Assembly: GCA_005879535.1 (NCBI GenBank)
Contig: VBKI01000065.1
Location: forward strand, 7,501 to 71,500
Reading direction: 5' to 3'
DNA length: 64,000 bases
Origin: Deltaproteobacteria bacterium
GTDB taxonomy: Bacteria; Myxococcota; Myxococcia; Myxococcales; 40CM-4-68-19
Positions 17,013 through 26,052 of the stretch are shown here, piece by piece. The notes beneath the pieces were generated by a model that saw nothing but the letters and a program-made list of their open reading frames with translations, was not told the DNA's origin and searched no databases. Within the stretch, counting starts at the first letter, position 1; every line of letters begins with the position of its first letter. A program made the position numbers and the translations under genes.

Positions 17013-19913
17013 TCATGCGGCTCCCAGGACGCGCAAGAAGGCCTGGCGGATGCCGGCCGCCGTGCGCTGGTAGTCGGAAAGCAGGTCATCTCCCGCGCGC
17101 GGCCCCGAGTACCCCATGCGGCGGGCGAGGCGGAGAAGCTCGGCGCCGCCCTCCGGCAGGCGATCCACCGAGCGATCGCGGACGATCCGCAGGCGCGATT
17201 CCAGCCGGCGGAGGAAGCGGTAGCCGCGGGCGAGCGGCGCGTGGTCCTGCGCGGCCAGATGGCCATGCTCGAGCAGCAGGCCGAGCGCCTGCGGCGTGTT
17301 CGCCGATCGGATCTGCGGATCATCCGCGCCGTGGGCGAGTTGGAGGAACTGGACCGCGAACTCCACGTCGACGAGCCCTCCGCGCCCCAGCTTGGAATTG
17401 TACCGGCCGGGAGATTCGTCGGCAATTTCGCGCTCGATTCGCTCGCGCATGGAGAGCAGCTCCTTCGCGGCGGCGGCGCGATCGATCGGCCGGTACACGC
17501 TCGGCTCGATGACCTGCGCGAATGCGCGCTCGAACAGCGCCTCGTCGCCGGCGACGGGGCGGAGGCGGAGCAGGGCCTGCCGCTCCCAGAGTCGAGCCTC
17601 GCGCCCGTGGTAGGAGGCGAGCGCGTCGAACGAAACCACCAGCGGACCCGCGCTGCCGCTCGGGCGGAGCCGGGTGTCGATCCGATAGAGGAATCCTTCC
17701 CGCAGCGGCAGGGTGAGGTGGCTGATCAGCTTCTGCGCGATCCGCGCAAAGTATTCGTGGTTGGCGCCATGCTCACCGGCGCTGGAATAGAGGAAGAGGA
17801 GGTCGAGATCGGAGTGATAGCCGAGCTCGCGGCCCCCGAGCTTCCCCAGCGCGAGCACGACCATCTCGGCATCGCGCTTGCCGTAGCGCTTCTCGATCTC
17901 CGCTTCGACGGCGAGCGCGCCGGCGACGTCGTGCAGCGCGATGCGCAGCACCTCCTCGTTGCGGAAGCGGCGCAGCTCGGTGAGCGCCGCCTCCACGTCG
18001 AGCGGCGAAAGCGGCCGCAGCCGGTTGGCGAGGTCGTCGCGCAGATCGGCGCGCTCGCGCACGAGGGCAGCAGCGCCGCGCAGGACGAGCTGGTCGATCA
18101 GCTCCGGATGTGTCAGGAGCTGCCGCGACAGGTAGTCGCTGGAGCCGAAGAGCGAAATGAGCAGCCTCGTGGTGCGCGGGCTCTGCGCGAGCAGCTCGCT
18201 GGTGGCATGGGGATGGACGGGTCCGCCGTACAGGTCGGCGAGGTGCCGCAAGGCCTGATCGGGATCGGGCGCCGCGGCGAGCTCGGTGACCAAAGCGGCG
18301 CCGAGCGGCTGCGCCTGCTGGAACGGGGTGCCGCGCTTTTGAGCCAGCCGCGCCAGCTCCTCGGCGCTCGCATCCGGCTGATCGAATCCCAGCTCCGCCA
18401 GCGCTGCCGCGCGCTGCTCGGGGGTGGCGTCCGGATCGGCGGCCGCCGCGGCACGCGGATCCTCGGAAGGGCCGCTTCCGGAAGCGACGCGCAGCAGATC
18501 CTTGAACCGCGCCTCGACGCGGCTGCGGTGCAGCGCAAGATCAGCGCTCATCGCGGATGCGTCCTGGTAGCCGGTGCGGCGCGCGAGCCGCTGGTTCTCG
18601 CGAACGTCCTCCGGCATCGAGTGCGTCTGTCGCTCGGCGAGCATCTGCACGCGGTGCTCCAGCCGCCGCAGGACGACGTACGCCTCGGCCAGCTCGTCGC
18701 GGTCGCGGCTGGAGATCAGGCCTGCATAGAGCAGGCGATCGAGCGCCTTCATCGTGCCGCGCACGCGCAGGTTGGGATCGCGGCCGCCGTGCAGGAGCTG
18801 CAGCGCCTGTACGAAGAACTCGATCTCCCGGATGCCGCCGCGGCCGAGCTTGAGATCGATGCCCGGCGCCCGCGCCGCTTCCTTCTCGGCGCGCGCCTTG
18901 AGCTGCCGCATCTCGTCGATGGCCTTGAGGTCGAAGTACTTGCGGAACACGAACGGGACGAGCCTGCGCAGCGCGTCCTCGCCGGCGTCCAGATCGCCTG
19001 CGATTGGGCGGGCCTTGAGCAGCGCGAAGCGTTCCCAGGCGGCTCCCTGGGACTCGTAATAGAGCTCGAGGCCGCGGATGGCGTTGACGATGGGTCCGCT
19101 GCGCCCCTCGGGCCGCAGATCGAGATCGACGCGGAAGACGAATCCGCCTTCGGGCGTCGCACCCGGAGAACCCACCGACGCCGTGACGGCTTCCGCGAGC
19201 CGGGCGTAGAAGGCGAAGTGATCGATCGGATTGGCGCCCTGCGTCCGTCCATCCTTGTCATAGACGTAGAGGACGTCTGCGTCGGAGGAGAAGTTCAGCT
19301 CCTCGCCGCCCAGCTTTCCCATCCCGAGGACGCAGAAACCCGAAGGACCGCCGGCGCTGCGCTCCGCCGGAGGCCCGTGCAGCGCGCAGAGCCGGCGGTA
19401 GTGGAATTGCACCGCCGCCTCGAACGCGCGCTCGGCGAGGCGGGAGAGATCCCGGGTCACGTCGGGGATGGAGGCGCCCGAGAGATCGTTGAGGGCAATC
19501 CGCAGCATCTCGACCTGCTTGTGGGCGCGCAGCCGGCGCGCGAACGAGACGCCGTCCTTGCAGCGAGAGGCGCGCAGCGGAGCGGGTCGTTCCGGGAACT
19601 GGCTCGAGGCGAGCAGATCGAGGAGGCGAGGGCGGGCGGCGATGATCTGCGCGAGAAACCTCGATGCCGCGCTGATCCGGACGAGCGGCGCAAGCGCCTT
19701 GCGTGAAGCGGCTCCGCCGTACCGATCCTTCCGCGAGGAAAGGGCGCGAACCGAACCTGCGAGCGCTCCATCCGGGTCGGCGCTCGCGGCGCAGAGCGCG
19801 AGGAGCTCCGCGGCCGGCAACCCGGTTTCCGCCGGAATGCGGGCCCCGAGCCGCTCTGCCCGGTCGGCGTCCTCCCAGCCGGGCGCCGGTTGCGTTCGCG
19901 AGGTTCCGTGCAC
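17013..19913 (-). CDS. glnE: Bifunctional glutamine synthetase adenylyltransferase/deadenylase
   Basis: A 966-aa protein of the usual family length. It adds AMP to glutamine synthetase and removes it again by phosphorolysis in response to PII and glutamine. Two nucleotidyltransferase domains are visible, each with a GKLGG...SDxD signature: GKLGGEELNFSSDAD in the N-terminal half (deadenylase) and GKLGGRELGYHSDLD in the C-terminal half (adenylylase). GlnD-type helical linkers follow each. Neither glnA nor glnB is in the window. ATG 19913 gives an N-terminus of normal length. Confidence 0.95.
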   Translation of the reverse strand: MHGTSRTQPAPGWEDADRAERLGARIPAETGLPAAELLALCAASADPDGALAGSVRALSSRKDRYGGAASRKALAPLVRISAASRFLAQIIAARPRLLDLLASSQFPERPAPLRASRCKDGVSFARRLRAHKQVEMLRIALNDLSGASIPDVTRDLSRLAERAFEAAVQFHYRRLCALHGPPAERSAGGPSGFCVLGMGKLGGEELNFSSDADVLYVYDKDGRTQGANPIDHFAFYARLAEAVTASVGSPGATPEGGFVFRVDLDLRPEGRSGPIVNAIRGLELYYESQGAAWERFALLKARPIAGDLDAGEDALRRLVPFVFRKYFDLKAIDEMRQLKARAEKEAARAPGIDLKLGRGGIREIEFFVQALQLLHGGRDPNLRVRGTMKALDRLLYAGLISSRDRDELAEAYVVLRRLEHRVQMLAERQTHSMPEDVRENQRLARRTGYQDASAMSADLALHRSRVEARFKDLLRVASGSGPSEDPRAAAAADPDATPEQRAAALAELGFDQPDASAEELARLAQKRGTPFQQAQPLGAALVTELAAAPDPDQALRHLADLYGGPVHPHATSELLAQSPRTTRLLISLFGSSDYLSRQLLTHPELIDQLVLRGAAALVRERADLRDDLANRLRPLSPLDVEAALTELRRFRNEEVLRIALHDVAGALAVEAEIEKRYGKRDAEMVVLALGKLGGRELGYHSDLDLLFLYSSAGEHGANHEYFARIAQKLISHLTLPLREGFLYRIDTRLRPSGSAGPLVVSFDALASYHGREARLWERQALLRLRPVAGDEALFERAFAQVIEPSVYRPIDRAAAAKELLSMRERIEREIADESPGRYNSKLGRGGLVDVEFAVQFLQLAHGADDPQIRSANTPQALGLLLEHGHLAAQDHAPLARGYRFLRRLESRLRIVRDRSVDRLPEGGAELLRLARRMGYSGPRAGDDLLSDYQRTAAGIRQAFLRVLGAA

Positions 19914-19966
19914 GGCTCCCGAGTGTAGCAGCGGCCCAGCGATTGCCGCGCCAAACCCGCGTCGCT

Positions 19967-20404
19967 ATGCTCAAATTCATGGTGTCGCCCAGGGGACGCG
20001 AGGCGCTCGCACCAGAGACGTTTCGTCCCTGGATGGCGCTGCGCACCGTCGTCATGGGCGCGGCGACGCTCTGGATCGCCGTGTTCCTGGCGCTGGCCTT
20101 GATGCAGGGCGCGACGCGGTCGTCGTTCTTCTCCGCCGCGTTCTTCGTGGTGCTCTTCACCGCCTGCTCGTTCTTCTACAACCGCCTGGCGTTCACGGTG
20201 ACCGACACCGGCCTCACCGTGCGGACGGTGGCCGCCGAGCGGACGGTTTCCTTCAGCGACATCCTGCGCGTCGACGTGGTGCCCGGCCTGCTCGGGACGT
20301 CCTACGCGGTCCGCACGCGCCTCGGGTCGCTGACGTTCTCCTCGCTTCTTGCGGGGCACCAGCGCCTCTGCGACTTGATCGTCCGCGGCGCCCGACTCAG
20401 TTAG
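19967..20404 (+). CDS. Small two-TM membrane protein with a PH-like cytoplasmic domain
   Basis: A 145-aa protein of unknown function. Two hydrophobic helices at about 25-45 and 50-68 are followed by a beta-rich segment (about 70-145) beginning FTVTDTGLTVRTVAAERTVSFSDI. This resembles the bacterial PH-domain (bPH/YcxB-like) arrangement in which a membrane hairpin carries a PH fold. It is divergent from glnE with only 53 nt between the two starts. ATG 19979 is a possible alternative start. No functional partner can be named. Confidence 0.6.
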   Translation: MLKFMVSPRGREALAPETFRPWMALRTVVMGAATLWIAVFLALALMQGATRSSFFSAAFFVVLFTACSFFYNRLAFTVTDTGLTVRTVAAERTVSFSDILRVDVVPGLLGTSYAVRTRLGSLTFSSLLAGHQRLCDLIVRGARLS

Positions 20405-20444
20405 CGCGGGCCGCCGAAGGCGGCTTAGGCGATATGCTGTTGCT

Positions 20445-20472
20445 GGCTGTTTCCGCGAAGGTGGAAACAGCC
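20445..20472 (+). promoter_or_regulatory. 10-bp perfect hairpin in the leader of the CBM9-like gene
   Basis: GGCTGTTTCC (20445-20454) and GGAAACAGCC (20463-20472) form a perfect 10-bp stem with an 8-nt loop, ending 11 nt before ATG 20484. No T-run follows, so it is not a typical terminator. It could shield the ribosome-binding region or be a processing or binding site. A second small hairpin, GCCGCC-GAA-GGCGGC, lies just after the preceding stop codon. Confidence 0.4.
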
Positions 20473-20483
20473 TTGAAAAGCCA

Positions 20484-21182
20484 ATGCGCGCGGCCGTCGT
20501 CCTGCTGATCCTCTCGATCGGGTGCAAGCGCGACCCTGCGTACGTAGTGCATCGCACGAGCGGTCCCATGGCCATCGACGGGGTGCTCGCGGAATCCGGC
20601 TGGGGCAGGGCGGAAAAAGCGGGTCCGTTCGTGCGCAGCCTGGACGGCAAGCCCGCGACCGCGGCGACCGAGGCGCGGCTCCTCTGGGACGACGACCATC
20701 TGTATGTCGCGTTCCTCTGCGAGGACGCGAACGTCTCCGGCGCGTTCTTCAAGGACGACGAGAAGCTCTACACCTCCAACGTCGTCGAGATCTTCCTCAA
20801 TCCTTCGGGCGACGGCTCGCACTACGACGAGATCGAAGTGGCGCCGACAAATGCCCTGTTCGATGCGAGCTTCGCCGGAGGACCACGCCAAGGCATGGAT
20901 CTGTCCTGGTCGTCGCGCGCGCGGCATGCCGTGCACGTGGACGGGACGCTCAACGACCCGCGCGACGTCGATCGGGGATGGACAGTAGAGCTGGCCATTC
21001 CCTTCGCCTCGCTCACCGGCATGCCGAAGCCGCGGCCGCAGCGCGGCGACCGGTGGAGGTTCAACCTGTACCGGCTGCGGCAGGGTCCCGGGCAGGCGGG
21101 GGAAGGACAGGCCTGGTCACCGCCGATGCGCGGCGACTTTCACGCACTCGATCGATTCGCCACGCTGCGGTTCGAGGATTAA
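20484..21182 (+). CDS. CBM9-like (DOMON-type) lipoprotein
   Basis: A 232-aa exported lipoprotein with a lipobox LSIGC (Cys14). The mature part has the family 9 carbohydrate-binding-like sequence pattern: MAIDGVLAESGW, ARLLWDDDHLYVAF, NVVEIFLNPSGDGSHYDEIEVAPTN and GWTVELAIPF. Such domains occur in outer-surface proteins of soil and aquatic bacteria and may bind glycans; no catalytic residues are implied. Its TAA stop overlaps the stop codon of the convergent comEC gene (TTAA). Confidence 0.82.
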   Translation: MRAAVVLLILSIGCKRDPAYVVHRTSGPMAIDGVLAESGWGRAEKAGPFVRSLDGKPATAATEARLLWDDDHLYVAFLCEDANVSGAFFKDDEKLYTSNVVEIFLNPSGDGSHYDEIEVAPTNALFDASFAGGPRQGMDLSWSSRARHAVHVDGTLNDPRDVDRGWTVELAIPFASLTGMPKPRPQRGDRWRFNLYRLRQGPGQAGEGQAWSPPMRGDFHALDRFATLRFED

Positions 21183-23374
21183 CGCCAGCTTGCGACTCGA
21201 AGCGTTCGCCCGTCGCTTTCCGCTACGATCGCGCCGGTCGCGGTGAGAAAATGCTGACCCGGTGTGCGCACGAGCACCTCTTCGTTCGGGAACCCGAACC
21301 GGTTGCCGGCGCCGACCGAATAGACGGTGAACGCCGGCGCCACACGGCGAAGGAACGCTTCTGTGCTGCTCGTCCGGCTGCCGTGGTGCGGCGCCTTGAG
21401 AAGCTGGGCGCGAATCTCCGCGGTCCCTTGCGCCAGGTCCGCCTCCGCCAGCGCCTCGACATCTCCTGCGAAGAGCGCCGCAACGTCGCCGTGGACGAGG
21501 CGGAGGACGATGGAATTGTCGTTCAGCGACCATTCCGGCTCGAACCGCGAGGCGACCTCTATGCGCACGCCGCCGAGCACCCGATCATGGGGATCGCGCA
21601 CCGGAATCCTGCGCTCCGCCGCCCGAGTGCGCACCGCGGAGGCGATGGCATCGCGCTCCGGCGTCATCCACAGCTCGCCCACCGGCATGCGGTCGAGCAC
21701 GGTCAACAGGCCGCCGGCATGGTCGGGGTGCGGATGCGTGAGCACGACGACGTCGAGGCGGCGGATCCCGAGCTCGGCCAACGCGGGGACGACGTCGCGT
21801 GCGCCGGGATCGAACTTTCCCGGCCAGCGCAGGTCGCCGCCGGCATCGATCAACATCGAGGCGCCGCCCGGGAACTGGACCACGGCGGAGTCTCCCTGGC
21901 CCACCGCGAGGAAGGTGATGGTCATCCCGTTCCGGGCGGAAGCGAGCGCCGCGCGCATGCCCGCGACCAAGGCGAGCAGCGCCCAGGGAACGAGCGCGAA
22001 GCGGAAGCTCCTCCGCGTGCAGAGCGCCACTCCGCCATACCAGAGGAGGCACGCGAGCAATCCCGGCGCGGCGATGACGATGGTGGCGAACGGCAGCGAG
22101 GCGAAGAAATGCGACGCCGCCAATGTCGCTCCGGCGAGCACATCCGCGATCCACCACAGGATCACGAGATCGAACGGAACGAGAAGCGTGGCGATGGGGA
22201 TGGCCGCCAGGCCGGGGAGGAGCCCCAGCGCGTTTGCCGCCACCGAGACGAGCGAAAGGCGATGGAAGGCCGCAGCCAGCAGCGGCGCGGTGCAGAGTGC
22301 GGCGGCGGCCGTCGCGCAGGCGAGGCCGAGGAGGTGCTCGAGGAAGCGCCGCCACCAGCGAGCGCCGGTTGGCGGAAGCGGCAGCGGGAGCAGGTCGCGG
22401 ATGGGACGGGCCAGGAGGATGAGGCCGGCGATGCCGGCGATGGAAAGCTGCAGGGCGAGATCGTGTGCCGCCGCCGGATCGACTGCCGCGCAGGTGGCGG
22501 CAGCGAAGGCCAGCGTGGTCAGGGAGTCCGGGCGCCGCGCCAGCGCCGAGCCGAGGAGGCCGACGCATGCGCCGGTGCCGGCGCGGATCGCCGGCCATGG
22601 CGAGCCGAGCAGCAACACCTCGAATGCGGCAAAGGGAAGAGCGGCAGCGGCGGCAGCGACACCCGCGCCCATCCGGTCTGCCCACGGCGTACGCAGCCAC
22701 GCCCGCCTCGCCAGCTCGCGGACCAGCAGCGCCACCACCGCGAGGTGCAGCCCGGAGCTCGCGAGCAGGTGCACGAGCCCGCTCGCGGCCATCTCGTCCT
22801 CCACTTCGCGGGACAGGCCGGTCCGGTCGCCGACCGCCAACGCGGTCACCAGCGCGGCCCGCTCCTTCGAGGTGCAGGTCGCCGCGGCGCGCTCGGAGAA
22901 TCTCGCTCGGAGCTCGTCGAACCATCGCCAGATGCGTGGGCCGGGCTGCAGGACCTCGACGACCTCGGCGCTTCCTTCGACCCCGATGCCGCTCGCCGCG
23001 AGCTGCGCGCGCCGATCGCGGCCACCGGGGTTCAGCCGTCCCGGCGGAACGTGCACTTGTCCGAAGAACCGTGCCCGATCGCCGCGATGTACGGCGAGCC
23101 CGCGCAGGCGGAGCGAGATCAGTCCCTCGGGAACCCGGACGATTCCAGGAGCGACGACGGTCCCCTCGAAATCCTCGGTCAGAGCAAAAGACGAGGGCTG
23201 CTCCTGCGCCGCTCCGCGCAAAAGGCCCAGCGCGAGGCCCAATGCGGCGGCCCGCGCAGGACGCCACGAGGCGAACGGCAACGCGGCAAAAGCCCACCAC
23301 CACTGCGAGGAGATGCCGAAATAGGCGCCGGCAAGAAATGCCGCAGACGCAACCAGCAACGGCCGGACGCCCAC
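21179..23374 (-). CDS. comEC: ComEC/Rec2-family DNA-uptake channel with metallo-beta-lactamase domain
   Basis: A 731-aa polytopic inner-membrane protein. Its order is typical: N-terminal membrane helices with a DUF4131-like OB region (to about 150), the competence domain of many helices (about 160-470, with SGLHLAVVA), and a C-terminal metallo-beta-lactamase-like domain containing LTHPHPDHAGG and KAPHHGSRTS. Family members transport single-stranded DNA into the cytoplasm during natural transformation, and the C-terminal domain may degrade or process one strand. No other com genes are adjacent. The start ATG 23374 leaves a normal-length N-terminus. Confidence 0.93.
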   Translation of the reverse strand: MGVRPLLVASAAFLAGAYFGISSQWWWAFAALPFASWRPARAAALGLALGLLRGAAQEQPSSFALTEDFEGTVVAPGIVRVPEGLISLRLRGLAVHRGDRARFFGQVHVPPGRLNPGGRDRRAQLAASGIGVEGSAEVVEVLQPGPRIWRWFDELRARFSERAAATCTSKERAALVTALAVGDRTGLSREVEDEMAASGLVHLLASSGLHLAVVALLVRELARRAWLRTPWADRMGAGVAAAAAALPFAAFEVLLLGSPWPAIRAGTGACVGLLGSALARRPDSLTTLAFAAATCAAVDPAAAHDLALQLSIAGIAGLILLARPIRDLLPLPLPPTGARWWRRFLEHLLGLACATAAAALCTAPLLAAAFHRLSLVSVAANALGLLPGLAAIPIATLLVPFDLVILWWIADVLAGATLAASHFFASLPFATIVIAAPGLLACLLWYGGVALCTRRSFRFALVPWALLALVAGMRAALASARNGMTITFLAVGQGDSAVVQFPGGASMLIDAGGDLRWPGKFDPGARDVVPALAELGIRRLDVVVLTHPHPDHAGGLLTVLDRMPVGELWMTPERDAIASAVRTRAAERRIPVRDPHDRVLGGVRIEVASRFEPEWSLNDNSIVLRLVHGDVAALFAGDVEALAEADLAQGTAEIRAQLLKAPHHGSRTSSTEAFLRRVAPAFTVYSVGAGNRFGFPNEEVLVRTPGQHFLTATGAIVAESDGRTLRVASWR

Positions 23375-23492
23375 GCCCCCCTCCCCCGAAAACCCCTTGC
23401 GCCCGAAAATCCGCGTGTGGGCAAATGCCTACATCGACCGCACGCGGGCCGGCCACGCTACACCCCAATTCGGATCGACGTCAAGCCCACCC

Positions 23493-23521
23493 TTGACTCC
23501 GCATGGCGCTGTGTGTTAAAA
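23493..23521 (+). promoter_or_regulatory. Predicted sigma70 promoter of cdnL
   Basis: TTGACT (23493-23498, 5/6 match to the -35 consensus) is followed after exactly 17 nt by TTAAAA (23516-23521). With an 18-nt spacer the alternative TAAAAG has an extended TG. The predicted start lies about 4-7 nt before or at ATG 23532, leaving almost no leader. No Shine-Dalgarno sequence precedes the ATG. Confidence 0.55.
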
Positions 23522-23531
23522 GCCCCTTCCT

Positions 23532-24020
23532 ATGCAGACTTTCAAGGTCGGCGACAAAGCCGTCTACCCGGGCCAGGGTGTCGGCGAGGTCATGGGGATC
23601 GAGCACAAGGACATTGCCGGCCAGCGGCAGTCCTTCTACGTCCTCAAGATCATGGAAAACGGGATGAAAATCCTGATTCCCATCAATAAAGTCGGCTCTG
23701 TCGGGCTGCGGTCGCTGATCGACGAAAAGGCCGTCAACAAGGTCTATACGATCCTGAAGCAGAAGGATATTTCGGTCGATTCCGCCACCTGGAACCGGCG
23801 GTATCGCGAGTACATGGAGAAGATCAAGACTGGCTCCGTGTTCGAGATCGCCGAAGTGCTGCGCGACCTCTACCTGCTCAAGTTCGACAAGGATCTGAGC
23901 TTCGGCGAGCGCAAGATGCTCGACACGGCGCGCAACCTCCTGATCAAGGAACTTTCCCTCGCCAAGGGCGTCAACGAGGACGACATCGAGGGCGACCTGA
24001 AAACGATCTTCAACTGCTGA
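23532..24020 (+). CDS. cdnL: CarD/CdnL-family RNA polymerase-binding regulator
   Basis: A 162-aa protein closely resembling Myxococcus CdnL, which binds the RNAP beta subunit and stabilises open complexes at sigma-A promoters including rRNA promoters. The N-terminal Tudor-like domain (about 1-68) starts MQTFKVGDKAVYPGQGVGEV and contains IPINKVGSVGLR. The C-terminal helical domain (about 70-160) has the family signature TWNRRYREYMEKIKTGSVFE and LSFGERKMLDTAR. There is no HMGA-like tail, which distinguishes it from CarD itself. It has its own promoter and is followed by a hairpin before cysS. Confidence 0.96.
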   Translation: MQTFKVGDKAVYPGQGVGEVMGIEHKDIAGQRQSFYVLKIMENGMKILIPINKVGSVGLRSLIDEKAVNKVYTILKQKDISVDSATWNRRYREYMEKIKTGSVFEIAEVLRDLYLLKFDKDLSFGERKMLDTARNLLIKELSLAKGVNEDDIEGDLKTIFNC

Positions 24021-24040
24021 CCAGCCGCTGTACAGGCTGC

Positions 24041-24071
24041 GGGCGTGGGCACCGAGCAAGTGCCTGCGCCC
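24041..24071 (+). terminator. Stable hairpin between cdnL and cysS
   Basis: GGGCGTGGGCAC (24041-24052) pairs with GTGCCTGCGCCC (24060-24071) over 12 positions including two G.T pairs, with a 7-nt loop. It lies 21 nt after the cdnL stop and 31 nt before the cysS start. No T-run follows, so it may be a Rho-type or partial terminator, or an mRNA end protector. The preceding CGCTGTACAGGCT resembles the start of the dispersed hairpin repeat. Confidence 0.4.
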
Positions 24072-24102
24072 GTGGCGCTTCGAGCCCCTGAAAAGGCGAC
24101 CC

Positions 24103-25545
24103 ATGCCGCTGCGCGTCTTCAACACCCTCACGAACGAGAAGCAGGAGTTCCGGCCGCTGCGGCCGGGACGCATCGGGATCTACGTCTGCGGCATCACGGT
24201 CTACGACCTCACCCATGTCGGGCACGCCCGGATGCTCACGGCATTCGACGTTGCGGTCCGCTTCCTTCGCTGGGCGGGGTGGGACGTCGCCTTCGTCCGC
24301 AACTGGACCGACGTCGACGACAAGATCATCCGGCGCGCCAACGAAAGCGGGCAGGATCCGAAGCGGTTCGCCGAGCACTTCATCGAGGAATGCCGCCGCG
24401 ACATGCGGGCGCTCGGGATCCTGCCGGCTGACGTCGAGCCGAAGGCGACCGATCACATTCCGGAGATGCAGGCGCTGATCGCGCGCTTGATCGAGCGCGG
24501 CAACGCGTACGCCTCGCAGGGCGACGTCTACTTCGCAGTCCGCTCCTTCCCCGGGTACGGCAAGCTCTCCAGGCGCAACCTCGACGACCTGCAGGCGGGC
24601 GCCCGCGTCGAGCCGGGAGAGCAGAAGCGCGACCCGCTCGATTTCGCTCTCTGGAAGGCCGCGAAGCCCGGAGAGCCCGCGTCGGTGACCTGGGACAGCC
24701 CCTGGGGGCCGGGGCGTCCGGGATGGCACATCGAGTGCTCCGCGATGTGCCAGAAGTACCTCGGCACCACCTTCGACGTGCACGGGGGCGGCAAGGACCT
24801 GGTCTTTCCCCACCACGAGAACGAGATCGCCCAGAGCGAAGCCGCAAGCGGTCAGGACCTGGCGCGCTACTGGGTCCACAACGGGTTCGTTACGCTCGAT
24901 GCGGAGAAGATGAGCAAGTCGCTGGGCAATTTCCGCACCCTGCGCGACCTGTTCGCCCACTGGGACGGCGAGGCGCTGCGCGCATTTCTCCTTTCGACGC
25001 ACTACCGCCATCCGATCAACTTTACGGATGCGGCCCTCGCCGAGGCGGACGGGCGCGTCGAGTACTTCTACGAAACGCTCGCGAAGGGCGACGCATACCT
25101 GGCTCAGAAGAAGTTCTCGGCCCCGTCGAACATGGAACTGGCCGAGGAACAGGTGCATCCATTCCGGGAAGCGATGGAGGACGACTTCAACACCGCCGAC
25201 GCGCTGGCCCGCCTCGAACGCCTCTACAGCACGCTCAACGCCCGCATCGACGCGAAGGCGCGGCCCCCGGAAGTGGCGGCATTGCTGCACACGGCACGCA
25301 CCCTCTCGCAGGTCCTCGGCGTGGCAGCGCGTGCGCCCCTGGAAGCGATTCGGGAGCGACGGCGGCTCGCGGCGGCGCGGAAAGGAATCGATCCCGTCTG
25401 GGTCGAAGAGCGCATCGGCGCGCGGCTCGCCGCGCGCAAGGCGAAGGACTTCGCGCGCGCGGACGCGATCCGCGCGGAGGTCACTGCGCGCGGCCTGGAG
25501 CTCCGCGACGGGCCGGGTGGCACCGACTGGCGGGTGCTTCCGTGA
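24103..25545 (+). CDS. cysS: Cysteinyl-tRNA synthetase
   Basis: A 480-aa class I synthetase. The zinc-site residues are seen in YVCGITVYD, WHIECSAM and FPHHENE; the HIGH motif is HVGHARM and the KMSKS motif is intact in AEKMSKSLGNF. FDVHGGGKDLVFPHHENEIAQ is diagnostic. The anticodon-binding tail has normal length. AAAGGCG before the ATG serves as the ribosome-binding site. Its stop overlaps the following GNAT gene (GTGA), so the two are co-translated. Confidence 0.97.
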   Translation: MPLRVFNTLTNEKQEFRPLRPGRIGIYVCGITVYDLTHVGHARMLTAFDVAVRFLRWAGWDVAFVRNWTDVDDKIIRRANESGQDPKRFAEHFIEECRRDMRALGILPADVEPKATDHIPEMQALIARLIERGNAYASQGDVYFAVRSFPGYGKLSRRNLDDLQAGARVEPGEQKRDPLDFALWKAAKPGEPASVTWDSPWGPGRPGWHIECSAMCQKYLGTTFDVHGGGKDLVFPHHENEIAQSEAASGQDLARYWVHNGFVTLDAEKMSKSLGNFRTLRDLFAHWDGEALRAFLLSTHYRHPINFTDAALAEADGRVEYFYETLAKGDAYLAQKKFSAPSNMELAEEQVHPFREAMEDDFNTADALARLERLYSTLNARIDAKARPPEVAALLHTARTLSQVLGVAARAPLEAIRERRRLAAARKGIDPVWVEERIGARLAARKAKDFARADAIRAEVTARGLELRDGPGGTDWRVLP

Positions 25546-26051
25546 ACCGGCTGCGGACCGAGCGACTGGAACTGGTGCAGCTGGACCATTCCTGCATCGA
25601 GGCCTGGATCGCCCGCGACGCGAACAAGCTGGAAGAGCTGACCGGAGCGCGGTTTCCCGAGCCGGTGGACGCGCCGCCGCTCTTCGACGCCGATCTCCCG
25701 CGGATCCTCGACACTCTCGCCGACGGCCGGTCGGCGGGTCCCTGGCTCTTCGTGCTCAGAGACACCCGCGAGCCGGTCGGCGCCGGCGGGACCGCGGCGA
25801 TGGGCGATGGCACGCTCTTTCTCGGATACTCCATCTGGCCGAGGCACCAGCGGCGCGGCTACGCCTCCGAAGCGGTGATCGCGCTCTGCGCCCACGGGAT
25901 GTCGCAGCCTGGGGTGAAGCGGCTGCGCGCGACCATTCCGCGGGGCCATCGGGCGAGCGAACGCGTCGCGGAGCGCGCGGGACTCAAGCGGGTCGGCAAG
26001 GACTTCGACCCGGACGTGGGCCCGGTGGGGATCTTCGAGCTCTCGCACTAG
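25542..26051 (+). CDS. GNAT-family N-acetyltransferase (RimJ/RimL-like)
   Basis: A 169-aa protein starting at GTG 25542, which overlaps the cysS stop by 4 nt. It begins with the typical LRTERLELVQL strand, and the acetyl-CoA-binding motif A appears as GYSIWPRHQRRGYASEAV (R/Q-x-x-G-x-G/A type). The next segment, HRASERVAERAGLKRVG, is the conserved late helix in which the protein names an aged residue pair before the last strand. It belongs to the GNAT subgroup that modifies N-termini or antibiotics; the substrate is unknown. It ends 1 nt from the convergent asparaginase gene. Confidence 0.87.
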   Translation: MNRLRTERLELVQLDHSCIEAWIARDANKLEELTGARFPEPVDAPPLFDADLPRILDTLADGRSAGPWLFVLRDTREPVGAGGTAAMGDGTLFLGYSIWPRHQRRGYASEAVIALCAHGMSQPGVKRLRATIPRGHRASERVAERAGLKRVGKDFDPDVGPVGIFELSH

Positions 26052-26052
26052 C

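Noticed and set aside
16869-19706. A 945-codon frame on the plus strand
   Set aside because: It is the antisense mirror of glnE; long antisense frames are common at this GC content, and the translation matches no family.
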